A stretch of 64,000 nt of DNA, from contig NC_054081.1 of NCBI RefSeq assembly GCF_017562075.2, forward strand, positions 11,344,915 through 11,408,914, in the 5' to 3' direction. The notes beneath the pieces are model-generated. The model searched no databases, was not told the origin of the DNA, and worked only from the letters and a program-made list of their open reading frames with translations. Source of the stretch: Anopheles merus (Eukaryota; Arthropoda; Insecta; Diptera; Culicidae). How positions within the stretch are numbered: position 1 is the stretch's first letter; every line of letters starts with the position of its first letter. The position numbers and the translations under genes are program-made. Shown piece after piece: positions 50,540 to 60,319 of this stretch.

Positions 50540-52273
50540 CCCGCTGTGCAAAGCAACGGAAGGCGTTATGCCGTTCTAAGAATTTTATCATGCCTTCCTT
50601 TTCTCTCCAACGGCAAATTTGTCGAGCAGCTCGTCGAGCTGCCCGTCCTGGCTCCGCCTCATTCCCCTCGCCTGAGCGCGCTGCCGAAGGTTTGGATGTG
50701 TTGGTGCGTCAGACGGCCAATCGCTGTCAGCCGTCGTCCGTGCTCATTCCCTCCATAGCGCTATCTCATTCTCACTTGTGGTCAATGCTCATGAGTTGCT
50801 GTGGCGCTTAAAAAAGCTGTTAACAAACATTGCGGCAATGTAGTTGCATTTTCACAAATCAAACTAAAAAAGTGCAATGAGTTCAAACGCTGCAATGTAA
50901 AAATGACCAAGGAATCGCTAGTTTACGCAGGAGGGTTTGTTGTGCATCGCGCAGAACCCTAATTCGCATTAACACGTTCAGTCCGGCGCTGATTTTCATG
51001 AGCTTACCGTTCCGCCGGCATCTAGAACGCAAGCTGATTGTAAAACCAGCATACTGGAAAGTTCACTGGCAGTCCCTGAGGCCTGCCATCGAACTGAACG
51101 TGCAAAGCATTAAGCATAACTTTGTTACACTAAGCTTTTTGCTTTCGTATGGTGTAGATTACACAGATATGCTGAGCCGTCTGCGCAAGGGTGTGAGTGT
51201 GCGTGTGTGTGCCAAAACTGTCGCCAAATGTGTTTTCTTCCGGAATGTTATGATCGATCGAAGGAAGGTGTTCATGACAGTGGCGGAGTAGGGGGAATCG
51301 GGGGCGCCCTAGGCGGAAAGACGATTTGAGGCCCCTGTAAATGGTAGCTGATGACCGGGAGGAGGGGGTACTGGCATACAGCTGTTATGAGATTTAACAT
51401 TATACTTAAATTGCCGGCGGGGGGGAGGGGGAGTGCAGAAGGTTCTCCAGCGACGGGGCCCCAACGACCATCTTTCCGGCGGCCCTTGTCGCTAATAATC
51501 TGTCCACTTGTAGACATACGGCATACTACAGACTAGCGATATTCGGCGACCGCCTAGTCCGTCTACCTTTAGATCCGCCGCTGGTTCATAACGGTTTTTT
51601 TTGTTGTGGAGGTGCATCCTTCCTCCTGCCTGCAGCGTATGCATCGGGAAGCAGACAATGTGGCAGTATGCAAGTTACCCGCTGGATAGGAGCGGTCCCG
51701 CGGCACCGCCGTCATTCCTCACATCTGCATGCCCGTCGTGGGTTCTAACCGCGTATGAACCGTCCGCCGTAGCAAGAGATGACTATCCGGCTACGTGTTA
51801 CTCAAGTCCTGAAAAGGCCGGCGTGATCGCGTAGGCCATTACGCCAATAATAATAATAATAAGAAGAAGAAGAACTTAGCATAGCAGTCCACACTCGGGG
51901 AAGGTTTTTGTTTTGACTTTGGTGCTGCCGGGTCTACCGCTGTGGCGCGACAAATGCACGGAATTCACTCGACTAAAACATGAACCTACCGATCCGAACC
52001 CATTCCAAGGCAATGCCGGTCAATCCGCGTCATGATAACTTCTCCAAACCAACAAGCCGCCAGATTCTGGACGGGCAGGTGCAGCACCATATGCGCGAAA
52101 GAAATTTGCTACATATCACACGCACGTTTGCTTCGATCGTGTGCCTTTTAACACCCCCAACAGCAGAGCCGATCGCAAAGATCGTGGTGCCAATCCGATA
52201 GTTGTGTTGTCTCTCAGGTAGCGAAATCGAAAATGCATGGACTTTGTAGCCGCAGCGGATGAAAATGTACGCA
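50540..52273 (+). repeat. Tandem duplication unit A
   Basis: A 1,734-bp unit that begins CCCGCTGTGCAAAGC. It matches the following unit A' almost along its whole length, including GGAAGGCGTTATG, the CCTTCCTTTTCTCTCCAACG segment, GGCATCTAGAACGCAAGC, GGTTCATAACGG and a SINE. Fragments of reading frame are shared with A' but are frameshifted here by a one-base loss near 50,644, so the unit is not clearly coding. Divergence from A' is roughly one base in ten by eye. Confidence 0.85.
51692..51873 (+). mobile_element. tRNA-derived SINE copy 3, inside unit A
   Basis: It starts GCGGTCCCGCGGCACC, carries GTGGGTTCTAACC (B-box-like), GACTATCCGGCTACG and GCGTAGGCCATTACGCC, and ends in an AAT/AAG-repeat tail. 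The same insertion lies at the same place in unit A', so it predates that duplication. Confidence 0.8.
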
Positions 52274-53275
52274 CCCGCTGCGCAAAGCGACGGAAGGCGT
52301 TATGGCGTTCTGAGAATTTTATCATGCCTTCCTTTTCTCTCCAACGGCAAATTTGTCGAGCAGCTCGTCGAGCTACCCGTCCCTGGCTCCGCCTCATACC
52401 CCTCGCCTGAGAGCGCTCTTACAGGTATCGATGTGTTGGTGCGTCAGACGGCCAATCGCTATCAGCCGTCGTCCGTGCCTTTTCTCTCCATAGCGCTATC
52501 TCTTTCTCGCGTGTGGACAATGCTCATGAGTTGCTGTGGCGCTTAAAAAGCCGTTAATAAACATTGCGCCGGTAAAGTTGCATTTTTACAAATCAAACCG
52601 AAAAAGCGCAATGAGTTCAATCGCTGCCACGTAAAAATGACCAAGGAATCGCTAGCTCACGTTGGAGGGTTTGCTGTGCAACGCGCAGAACCCTAATTCG
52701 CATGATCACGTTCAGCCTGGCGCTGATTTTCATCAGCTTTCCGTTCCGCCGGCATCTAGAACGCAAGCTGATTGTGAAACCGGTATACTGGAAAGTTCAC
52801 TGGCAGTTCCTGGGGCCTGCCATCGAACTGAATGTGCTAAGCATTAAGCATAACTTTCTTACACTAAGCTTTTGCTTTCGTATGGTTTAGATTACACAGA
52901 TATGCTGAGCCGTCAGCGCATGGGTGTGTACGTGCGTGTGTATGCACTTTAGCCAAATGTGCTTTCTTCCGGAATGTTATGATCCATCGGTCAAAGAAAG
53001 GAAGGTGTTTATGACTGTGGCGGAAGGACGAGTTGAGGTCCATGTAAATGGTAACTGATGACCGGGAGGAGGGGGTACTGGCACACACCTGTTGGGAGAT
53101 TGAACATTATACTTAAATCGACGGCGCGGAGGGGGGGGGTCGCCAAGGGACCCCTACGATCATCGGTCACAAGCCCTAAAATTGTTGCCGGCATGGGGAG
53201 GGGGAGAGCGGTGCAAATGGTTTTCCAGCCACGGGGCCCCAACGACCATCTTTCCAGGGGCCCTTGTCGCTAATA

Positions 53276-53329
53276 CTCTGTCCACTTGTTGTTGTTGTTG
53301 TTTTATTTACGAGGCCTCTGTCCACTTGT
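53276..53329 (-). mobile_element. Tiny 5'-truncated retroposon tail with target duplication
   Basis: The 14-bp word CTCTGTCCACTTGT is present twice (53,276-53,289 and 53,316-53,329) around a 26-bp insert. On the minus strand the insert reads GCCTCGTAAATAAAACAACA plus a CAA-repeat tail. Unit A has a single copy of the word and no insert. This is the signature of a severely truncated retroposon end inserted after the A/A' duplication. Confidence 0.65.
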
Positions 53330-53509
53330 AGACATACGGCATACTATAGACTAGAGATCTTCAGCGACCGCCTAGTCCGCCTACCGTTAGATCCGCCGCT
53401 GGTTCATGACGGTGTTTTTTTTGTGGAGGAGCATCCTTCCCCCTGCCTGCAGCGTATGCATCGGGCAGAAGACAGTGTGGCAGTATGCAAGTTGCCCGCT
53501 GGATAGGAG

Positions 53510-53692
53510 CCGTCCCGCGGCACCACCATCATTCCGCACATCTTAACAGCATGCCCGTCATGGGTTCTAACCGCGTATGAACCGTCCGCCGTAGCAAGCG
53601 CTGACTATCCGGCTACGTGGTACTCAAGTCCTGAAATGGCCGGCATGATCGCGTAGGCTATTACGCCAACAATAACAATAATAAGAAGAAGA
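53510..53692 (+). mobile_element. tRNA-derived SINE copy 4, inside unit A'
   Basis: The duplicate of the SINE in unit A: GCCGTCCCGCGGCACC head, ATGGGTTCTAACC B-box-like word, GACTATCCGGCTACG, and an AAC/AAT/AAG tail. It differs from copy 3 by scattered substitutions and small insertions. Confidence 0.8.
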
Positions 53693-54210
53693 ACTTAGCA
53701 TAACAGTCCACACCCGGAGAAGAGATTAGCTTGTCTTTGTTGCTGCCGCGCTACCACTCTGACGCGACAAATGCACGGAATGCCCTCGACCAAAGGACAT
53801 GAGCCTACCGAGCCGAACTCATTCCAAGGCAGTGCCGGTCGCTCGGCGTCATGATACCGGCTTGCCCAGCCAACAAGCCACCAGATTCTGGACGGACAGG
53901 TGCAGCACCATACGCGCACCGTAATAAACAAATCCAGGATCCTTTTTTGTATGGATTCAATTCAAAAAGTTGCTTCAACTTGCATCCGATAGCAGAATTG
54001 GAAAGAAATGTGCTACATATCACATGCACGTTTGCTTCGATCGTGTGTCTTTTTAATACCCCCAACAGCAGAGCCGATCGCAAAGATGGTGGTGCCAATC
54101 CAATGGTTGTGTTGTCTCTCAGGTAGCGAGATCGAAAATGCACGGACTTTGTTGCCGCAGTGGATGAAAATTTACGCATCAGAATCAAATATTTTTGGGG
54201 TTTCCACACG

Positions 54211-54213
<3 letters not shown>

Positions 54214-54269
<56 letters not shown>

Positions 54270-54400
54270 GCGCGCGCAAACACACACACGCATGCACGCA
54301 CACATGCACGAACGCGCGCACGCGAGCGCGCACCCACGAATGTGCGCACGCGAGCGCGCACCCACGAAAGCGCGAAGGCGAGCGCGCATCCACCACCAGT
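54214..54400. repeat. CA/CG alternating purine-pyrimidine tract
   Basis: (CA)n at 54,214-54,267 runs into (CG)n and then three near-copies of a 30-odd-bp word containing GCGAGCGCGCACCCACGAA. Long alternating purine-pyrimidine sequence is a classic candidate for Z-DNA. Reading frames here are produced by the repeat itself. Confidence 0.9.
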
Positions 54401-55170
54401 CCACCCCCCCTCTCCCGCACGAGCGAGTACGGCTACCTTATCGGAAGAAAGGCTGGTTCAGCTATCTTGTAGCGCATCCTCATCCAAAGCGCTGGGCGGG
54501 GTGGGGGATCGCGACATGATAGAGTGAACGGTCACTTTCCCCGCGCTGTGTGTGTGCGTGTGTGTGTCGAGACCCAAAACTCGAGACAGATTTCAGCACT
54601 TTACAAAAAAAAAATATTGCCACTATACACCGTGCTACATGATGATTAGAAGGTCGTTGAAGCGTCAAACATGTTCAAATTAAAAAATATTAGATTAGTG
54701 TTAGACGTTCTCCTACGCTTGTTTTAAATAGGCTTCTTCACCCTCAGTTGGCAGGGGCATCGAATGGTCTCATCAGCAGCGGCACGAAATAAAATAAACC
54801 ATCAATACACCGATAACACTTTAAATCCCAATCCAGCTTCTCCCACATCGTCTCAAGGTCACACACTAATTAATAAATGCTAACACCCACCAATAACAAT
54901 ACATAACCGCAATGCACATATAAGTATCAACGCATACACCACAACACCCAATCAGCTGGCGGCGGAAGGCACGGGCTGAAGCTCAAGTAAGGCAAGCCAG
55001 GGTGAAGGAGGGAGAGGAGATGAAGAAGCGGACGAAAAAATGGGCGCCATTATTTTTTTTAATTTTTTGACCGTTTTTATTTTTTTGCTCCGCCGCCGCC
55101 CGAACTGCCCGAACTGCCCGAATTGCGCGACCCAGCGCAGGAATCGCTGAAGTCCAGCGCGTGAGACGAG

Positions 55171-55202
55171 CCAAAATCTGCGCTGGCCAGCGCAGATTTT
55201 GG
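55171..55202. repeat. 32-bp perfect palindrome, in unit B
   Basis: The arm CCAAAATCTGCGCTGG is followed directly by its exact reverse complement with no spacer. Partial copies of TCTGCGCTGG and CAGCGCAG lie on both sides within 60 bp. Confidence 0.95.
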
Positions 55203-55243
55203 TACATTTTCTGCGCTGGAAACTGCTCGAATTTGCGCAGCGG

Positions 55244-56262
55244 GCATCAGAATCAAATAGTTTTGGGGTTTCCACACGCACGCACACACACACAAAAACA
55301 TACACGCACACATGCACGTACGCGTGTACGCGGGCAGGCACCCGCGAAAGCGCAAACGCAAGCACGCACCCACGAAAGCGCGAACGCAAGCACGCACTCC
55401 CCCCCTTCCCCCCAACAGACCACCCCCCCCCCTCCCCGCATGATCGATTACGGCTACCCTATCGGTAGAACGGCTGGTTCAGCTTTCTTGTATCGCATCC
55501 TCATCCAAAGCGCCGGGCGGGGTGGGGGATCGCGGCATGATAGAGTGAACGGTCACTTTCCCCGCGCTGTGTGCGTGTGTGTGTGTGTCGAGACCCAAAA
55601 ACTGGAGACAGATTTCGGCAAATAAAAAAAAATTATTACCACTATACACTGTGCTACATGATGCATAGAAGGTCGTTGAAGCATCAAACATGCTCAAATA
55701 AAAAAATATTAGATTAGTGTTAGACGTTCTCCTACGCTTGTTTTAAATAGGCTTCTTCACCCTCAATTGGCAGGGGCATCGAATGGTCTCATCAGCAGCG
55801 GCACGAAATAAAATAATCCATCAATACACCGATAACACTTTAAATCCCAATCCAGCTTCTCCCACAGCGTCTCAAGGTCACACACAAATTAATAAATGCT
55901 AACACCCACCAATAACAATACATAACCGCAATGCACATATAAGTATCAACGCATACACCACAACACCCAATCAGCTGGCGGCGGAAGGCACGGGCTGAAG
56001 CGCAAGTAAGGCAAGGCAGGGTGAAGGAGGGAGAGGAGAGGAAGAAGCGGACGAAAAAATGGGCGCCATTATTTTTTTTTAATTTTTTGACCGTTTTTTT
56101 TTTTGCTCCGCCGCCGCCCGAACTGCCCGAACTGCCCGAACTGCGCGACCCAGCGCAGGAATCGCTGAAGTCCAGCGCGTGAGACGAGCCAAAATCTGCG
56201 CTGGCCAGCGCAGATTTTGGTACATTTTCTGCGCTGGAAACTGCTCGAATTTGCACAGCGGG
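55244..56262 (+). repeat. Tandem duplication unit B'
   Basis: A 1,019-bp copy of unit B, starting at the same GCATCAGAATC word and ending TTTGCACAGCGG. The CA/CG tract is shorter than in B, while the second half is nearly identical to B. It ends about 300 bp before the NUDCD1 start codon. Confidence 0.88.
56189..56220. repeat. 32-bp perfect palindrome, in unit B'
   Basis: The same spacer-less palindrome as at 55,171-55,202 with no mismatch between the two copies, although the units differ elsewhere. Confidence 0.95.
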
Positions 56263-56565
56263 TTACCTTTAGAATCACCGGACGGGCTCACAAACTGCTC
56301 GAATTGGCTTGTCGCGAAGCTACGCACATGAGCGAACAGTGTGAATGGGCCCTATGTTGACTTTGTGTGTCAGTTTGTTCCGCATCTAACGTCATCTCTG
56401 TTCACATAGGCAACAACACACACCGCTTGCGATATCGCTCAAACAAAGGTATAAAAAGTAAGGTTCGAGTTTTACGCTCACGCAACGTATTAAAGGTGAA
56501 TTTCAAACAGTTTCCACAGCCTCAAGCCCTACCCCGTCCGATGGACGAATGAGAAGCAATCAGCC
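56263..56565 (+). promoter_or_regulatory. NUDCD1 upstream region (promoter/5' UTR, inferred)
   Basis: This is the only unique sequence between unit B' and the NUDCD1 start codon, so core promoter and 5' UTR are likely here. No convincing TATA box was seen. The word AAACTGCTCGAATTGGC at 56,290 repeats AAACTGCTCGAATTTGC from the right end of unit B', suggesting that the B units and this region share ancestry at the junction. A 61-codon frame (56,367-56,552) ends just before the gene and is probably UTR. Confidence 0.4.
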
Positions 56566-58350
56566 ATGCCACACATCGAGCTACGACCGGACCAGAAGCT
56601 GCTGAAACCGAACTTCGACGGGTACAAGCTGTCCCTCGAACCGGTGCCGGTGCTCTCGACCGAGTTTTCGCCCACCAGTCACCCGCACCGTGTTAAAACG
56701 AACGACTGCTCCTACTACCATGCCCGACTGTTTGGCATGCAGAATCACCTGGTGCGTGATCCCTGGGCGCCGGGCCAGTGCTACTACCTCGATTCGATCG
56801 GGCTGCTGCAGCGAGTGTGCTATGACAGTGCGCAGGGCCGGATGCTGCCGATCGCGGCCGTCTACAAGCTGCCAACGGTATCATCGAACGGAAGCAATGG
56901 CGAGGAGGACGCCGCTGCGCGCTACAACTGTTCGCTGCTGTTCCCATCCGAGCACCACTGCCTGCTGTCGGACGGATGCGGTACCGTGCGCGTGCTGGAA
57001 ACCGGAGACCGCACCACCGGTCGCGAATGGAAAGCGCAAAGCACACTCCGACCGGTGGAGCATAATCTCGCGCAAGGCGTCCTACCCGGCGGTGGCGTCC
57101 TGCTCGATGGGCGATACGTCGCACGCGATGGCAAACGCTTGCTGCACTTCCTGACGCTCCAGCTCGACGGGCAGCCGGAGGCAAAATACAAATGCCTGCT
57201 GCACTGGCATACGCTCGAACAGCAGCAGTCGGGCCCGCCAGCCTGGACACTGTGTGCCTCCCGGACGCTGGCGAGCAACGGCTACCCGAGATTTTGCGCG
57301 CTCGACTATCATGCGGCCGCCGTGCTGGTCGCTTCCGATCAGCCCTACCGCTTCGTGTACGATTCGGAGCGCCCGGTCGTGGGCCCGGAACCGAAGCCGA
57401 CGGAAAGCGAAGCGGTGGAACCTCCCGCGGCCTGGGAGCAGTTTCCCTTCCGCTGGACGCAAACGCCGGACGAGGTGAACGTGACGTTCGACAAGCACAA
57501 GGACGTGCAGTACCGTGTGGTGTGCGAACCGTCGTCCGGCCCGAACGAACCCTCCCTGCTGCAGGTGTTCGCTAACGACACCGTCGTGGTCGATGGCGCA
57601 CAGCTGTTTGCTGCGATCGACCACGACAGCACGACCTGGTCCATGGATCCGAAGCTGTTCGACATCGCAATGCGCAAGCAACAGCCCGGCGTAATGTGGC
57701 CGTTCCTGTTCCCGGGCGCCCCGGACGAAGCCGTGCCGGAGGCAGGGGATGCTAGCAGGCCACCGCCCGACGTAGATTTACCGCCCGCCCCCAACCTAAG
57801 TGCACCGCTGGAGCCGTGCGATTTCGAGAGCGGCCAGGACACTTACTACACGCTCGAGCGGCTGTCCGCGGCCGACCACACGGTCACGCACACCGCTTCG
57901 CTCGGCCACGGGCCGCCACTGTTCGCGGTGACGTTGCGTGCCGGGCTGCCGGCCACGTTCGCGACCCGCCACGACGTCGATGCCTGCCTGTGGCAGCTGC
58001 AGCCGGTACCGCTCGGGGCGGAGGACTGCCGCCTGCAGCACGAGGGCACACTGCACGCGTTCGGGTACGTGCAGGCGTCGAAGCGCCAGCAGAAGTATCT
58101 TGGCTGTGCGCCGGATTTGGGGTACGGGGTGGTGTGCGAGTCCCACCGGGGTGTCTATCTATATAAGGGGAGCTACGGTGCGAGCGGGGCCGGTTTGCGC
58201 AACCGCACCGGGGCGCAGGTGACGATCGGGCAGCATCAGTTCGTAAGCCTGAAGGACGTCGGGGAGGTTTTGGGCATCGCCTGCGAGAACGACGTGCTGA
58301 TACTGCTAGCGGAGAAGGCAATCTTGGCGTTGCAACTGACCGCGGAGTAA
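56566..58350 (+). CDS. NUDCD1: NudC domain-containing protein 1
   Basis: A 594-residue protein, close to the roughly 580 residues of vertebrate NUDCD1 (CML66). The N-terminus shows the family signature: a Phe-Asp-Gly-Tyr-Lys-Leu-Ser-Leu-Glu-Pro stretch at residues 17-26. A CS/NudC domain spans about residues 290-382, with FPFRWTQTPDEVNVTF at 293, the conserved WSMDP at 358 and a WPFLFPG end. A proline-rich linker (about 383-415) and a C-terminal domain (about 416-594) follow. NudC-family proteins act as Hsp90-linked co-chaperones, often for beta-propeller clients; the exact client of this one is not shown by sequence. The start ATG (context CAGCCATGC) gives the expected family N-terminus, and the coding sequence has no intron. 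Third positions are strongly G/C, unlike the flanking repeats. It is convergent with SDR39U1, and tandem units B/B' lie just upstream. Confidence 0.95.
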   Translation: MPHIELRPDQKLLKPNFDGYKLSLEPVPVLSTEFSPTSHPHRVKTNDCSYYHARLFGMQNHLVRDPWAPGQCYYLDSIGLLQRVCYDSAQGRMLPIAAVYKLPTVSSNGSNGEEDAAARYNCSLLFPSEHHCLLSDGCGTVRVLETGDRTTGREWKAQSTLRPVEHNLAQGVLPGGGVLLDGRYVARDGKRLLHFLTLQLDGQPEAKYKCLLHWHTLEQQQSGPPAWTLCASRTLASNGYPRFCALDYHAAAVLVASDQPYRFVYDSERPVVGPEPKPTESEAVEPPAAWEQFPFRWTQTPDEVNVTFDKHKDVQYRVVCEPSSGPNEPSLLQVFANDTVVVDGAQLFAAIDHDSTTWSMDPKLFDIAMRKQQPGVMWPFLFPGAPDEAVPEAGDASRPPPDVDLPPAPNLSAPLEPCDFESGQDTYYTLERLSAADHTVTHTASLGHGPPLFAVTLRAGLPATFATRHDVDACLWQLQPVPLGAEDCRLQHEGTLHAFGYVQASKRQQKYLGCAPDLGYGVVCESHRGVYLYKGSYGASGAGLRNRTGAQVTIGQHQFVSLKDVGEVLGIACENDVLILLAEKAILALQLTAE

Positions 58351-58585
58351 AGGGGGGGGGGGGTGTCTTCCAAAGCCTTGCTTTTTTTCTTTTGGCCTCA
58401 GAACGCTCAGAAACACGCTCATGCGGAAAAAAAGCATTATTTTATCATCCTTCTATAGCATTTCTGTGCGTTCTTCCCGATTGGTCTGTACATTTCCAAA
58501 TCAGCTTACCTTACCCACTATTTCTGCAATGGAAAATTTAAAGATTTTATTTTAAAAAGCCTGTGACTGTAATTTTGTTAAGGTA

Positions 58586-58591
58586 AATAAA
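58586..58591 (+). terminator. Candidate polyadenylation signal of NUDCD1
   Basis: An AATAAA hexamer lies about 235 bp after the NUDCD1 stop codon, in AT-rich sequence. A 12-G run (58,352-58,363) begins two bases after the stop codon. No transcript evidence is available to confirm the cleavage site. Confidence 0.5.
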
Positions 58592-58657
58592 CAAACACAA
58601 TGAAACCACACAGGTCAGTACGACTCCTTTAAAGCAGATAGGGATAAGGTAGAAGAT

Positions 58658-58790
58658 GATTTGCCATGTTGAAATAATAAATTAAATTGCATTTCCTTGT
58701 GAATTCCCGCTTTGTTCACTGTGGAAAGTCAGTCAGCGGGGAATCACACGGAAATGCATTAAATTCATTATTTCAATATGTTTTACAATC
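58658..58790. repeat. Imperfect inverted repeat, about 57-bp arms
   Basis: The left arm (58,658-58,713) contains TTGAAATAATAAATTAAATT, GCATTTCC and TGTGAATTCCCGC. The right arm (58,731-58,790) read inverted contains TTGAAATAATGAATTTAATG, CATTTCC and GTGTGATTCCCCGC. The loop is about 17 bases. RNA from either strand could fold into one long hairpin. It lies between the NUDCD1 polyadenylation signal and the RT relic. It may be a small foldback MITE; a hairpin RNA gene is a less likely alternative. Confidence 0.75.
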
Positions 58791-58889
58791 TAGATGGATC
58801 TAGTAATTGAATATACATTCTTTTCATGTACGGTAAGCCATATTCTGATTATTGTTAAACGAAACATAGCAGAAAATCCTAAAATTTCA

Positions 58890-59953
58890 CATACAAGTTC
58901 ACTGCAACTGTAATCCGAGCTTTAGGTATCATTAAACGGAGTAATCTCGACTCCGGAGGTCAAGTCATTTATACAGATCTCAAAGCTGCTTTCGACCTCA
59001 TCTCACACGACATTTTAATCGTTAAATTGCAGAAGTTAGGGTTTTCGGAACAAATAGTCAAGTGGTTGCATTCCTACCTCACAGAACGCTCATACAAGAT
59101 CAAGGTAAACGATCATACATCTAGAGAGATGCTTGGCACCTCAGGGGTGCCTCAAGGCAGCAAATTTGAGCCCGCAGCTTCATTCTTCGCGCCATTAACC
59201 TATTTAGCATATGGTGCCGTGATAATGCAATGGTGCTATGTATCGAAAAATGTCGTGTCTTGTCTTTTTACCATTCTCGGTCCTGCACACGATTCAACTA
59301 CCAGATTGATAACATATCCGCTGAACGCACCGATACATTCCGCGATCTTGGGATCATTCTCGACACACGTTTAACATTTAACGATCATCTAGAGAATATA
59401 GTGTCCAAAGGGAACCAACTACTGGGTTGGATTATTCGATCAACGCAAGGTTTCCGTAATCCTATGACCATCAAAACAATCTACTGTGCCTACGTTCGAT
59501 CAGTGTTAGAATATGGTAGTATTGTTGGCGACCCCTGCACCGAACAATGGAGAAATCGAATCGATCGCCATCCAAAGAAAAGCGACTAGATATGCTGTAA
59601 AACTCTTACCATGGCGACAGGGCGATGGGTTACCGTCATACCATTCCCGGTGTCTGCTTTTAGGGATTCAGCCGTTGAAAAAGCGCCGTGAGATAGCTAA
59701 ATGCCTTTTTATATCAGGACTGCTCAACCATTATATTGATGCTCCTACTCTATTAGCTACGATAGAATTTAACGCGCTATCTAGGAATCTACGTACACGT
59801 CAATTCATATCCGTCCCTCGTTATAGAACTCGTTTTGGCCAGTCTGATCCTATGTCAGCTATGTGTCGAACTTTCATAAATAACTTTGATTTATTTGATT
59901 TCAACATACCACATAATGTTTTTAGAGATAGAATCAGGACACAACATACGTAA
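58890..59953 (+). pseudogene. Non-LTR retrotransposon reverse transcriptase relic
   Basis: The 5' part reads TDLKAAFDLISHDIL (RT motif, 58,972-59,016), then a Leu-Gly-Phe-Ser...Leu-Thr-Glu-Arg stretch and GVPQGSKFEP (59,143-59,172). The frame then jumps to WCRDNAMVLCIEKCRVLSF (about 59,199-59,255). The normal intervening segment with the catalytic YADD is missing, a deletion of some 60-70 codons by comparison with the usual motif spacing. The C-terminal part (59,230-59,953) continues with LTFNDHLENIVSKGNQ, YVRSVLEYGSIVG and MCRTFINNFDLFDFNIP across another frameshift. The element cannot encode an active enzyme. It belongs to the same family as the relic at 12,059-13,045, probably CR1/T1/Q-like. 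A 3' UTR-like tail with ATTAAACATATTAAAC runs to about 60,113. Confidence 0.9.
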
Positions 59954-60113
59954 TAATCATATTTTCAATATACATTTTCTATTCTTGTGCACCAGTTCTC
60001 CCCTGTCGATTTATGTATCTTACATAGTCTATAAGCACTAATTTAAGTACATTCATGTAGGATCTTCAAGATTCCGATGGATTAATCAATAAACATATTA
60101 AACATATTAAACG
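59954..60113 (+). mobile_element. 3' UTR and tail of the RT relic (inferred)
   Basis: AT-rich sequence after the last RT stop that ends with AATAAACATATTAAACATAT. Short repeated tails of this sort are typical of non-LTR 3' ends. No clear target-site duplication was found. Confidence 0.45.
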
Positions 60114-60319
60114 ACCATGTGAAAGTGGAGGTGAGATATTGGTTTTGCATTATTATCACTATACAAATTCTACTGAATTTCCTACGCTGCAAATATACCA
60201 CCGGGTATGGTTTGTCGACTGGAACTGGAACTGTATCGAGGTTCAAGTATCGTACCAAATCGAAATCTGGAACAGTCCCAGGTACTGTACTAGAAAATTA
60301 ATGCAATCGGGAGCTATTT

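Larger units (their letters stand above)
52274..54175 (+). repeat. Tandem duplication unit A'
   Basis: A 1,902-bp second copy of unit A, starting CCCGCTGCGCAAAGCGACGG. It contains the same SINE and carries two length differences from A: a 40-bp gain at 53,290-53,329 and about 95 bp present near 53,915-54,005 that is absent from A. The first 280 bases hold an open frame (52,259-52,546) that is broken in A. Confidence 0.85.
54176..55243 (+). repeat. Tandem duplication unit B
   Basis: A 1,068-bp unit from GCATCAGAATCAAATATTTT to TTTGCGCAGCGG. It contains a long CA/CG tract, the ACGGTCACTTTCCCCGCGC block, CTCCTACGCTTGTTTTAAAT, a CAGCTGGCGGCGGAAGG block and, near its right end, a 32-bp perfect palindrome. 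Unit B' repeats all of these in the same order. No coding capacity is apparent beyond repeat-driven frames. Confidence 0.88.

Noticed and set aside
53805..54527. Several frames of 80-199 codons across the CA/CG tract
   Set aside because: His-Thr and Cys-Val alternation comes directly from the microsatellite.
56690..58321. Other long frames overlapping NUDCD1
   Set aside because: GC-rich coding DNA leaves alternative frames open. Only the 56,566 frame has the NudC/CS signature.
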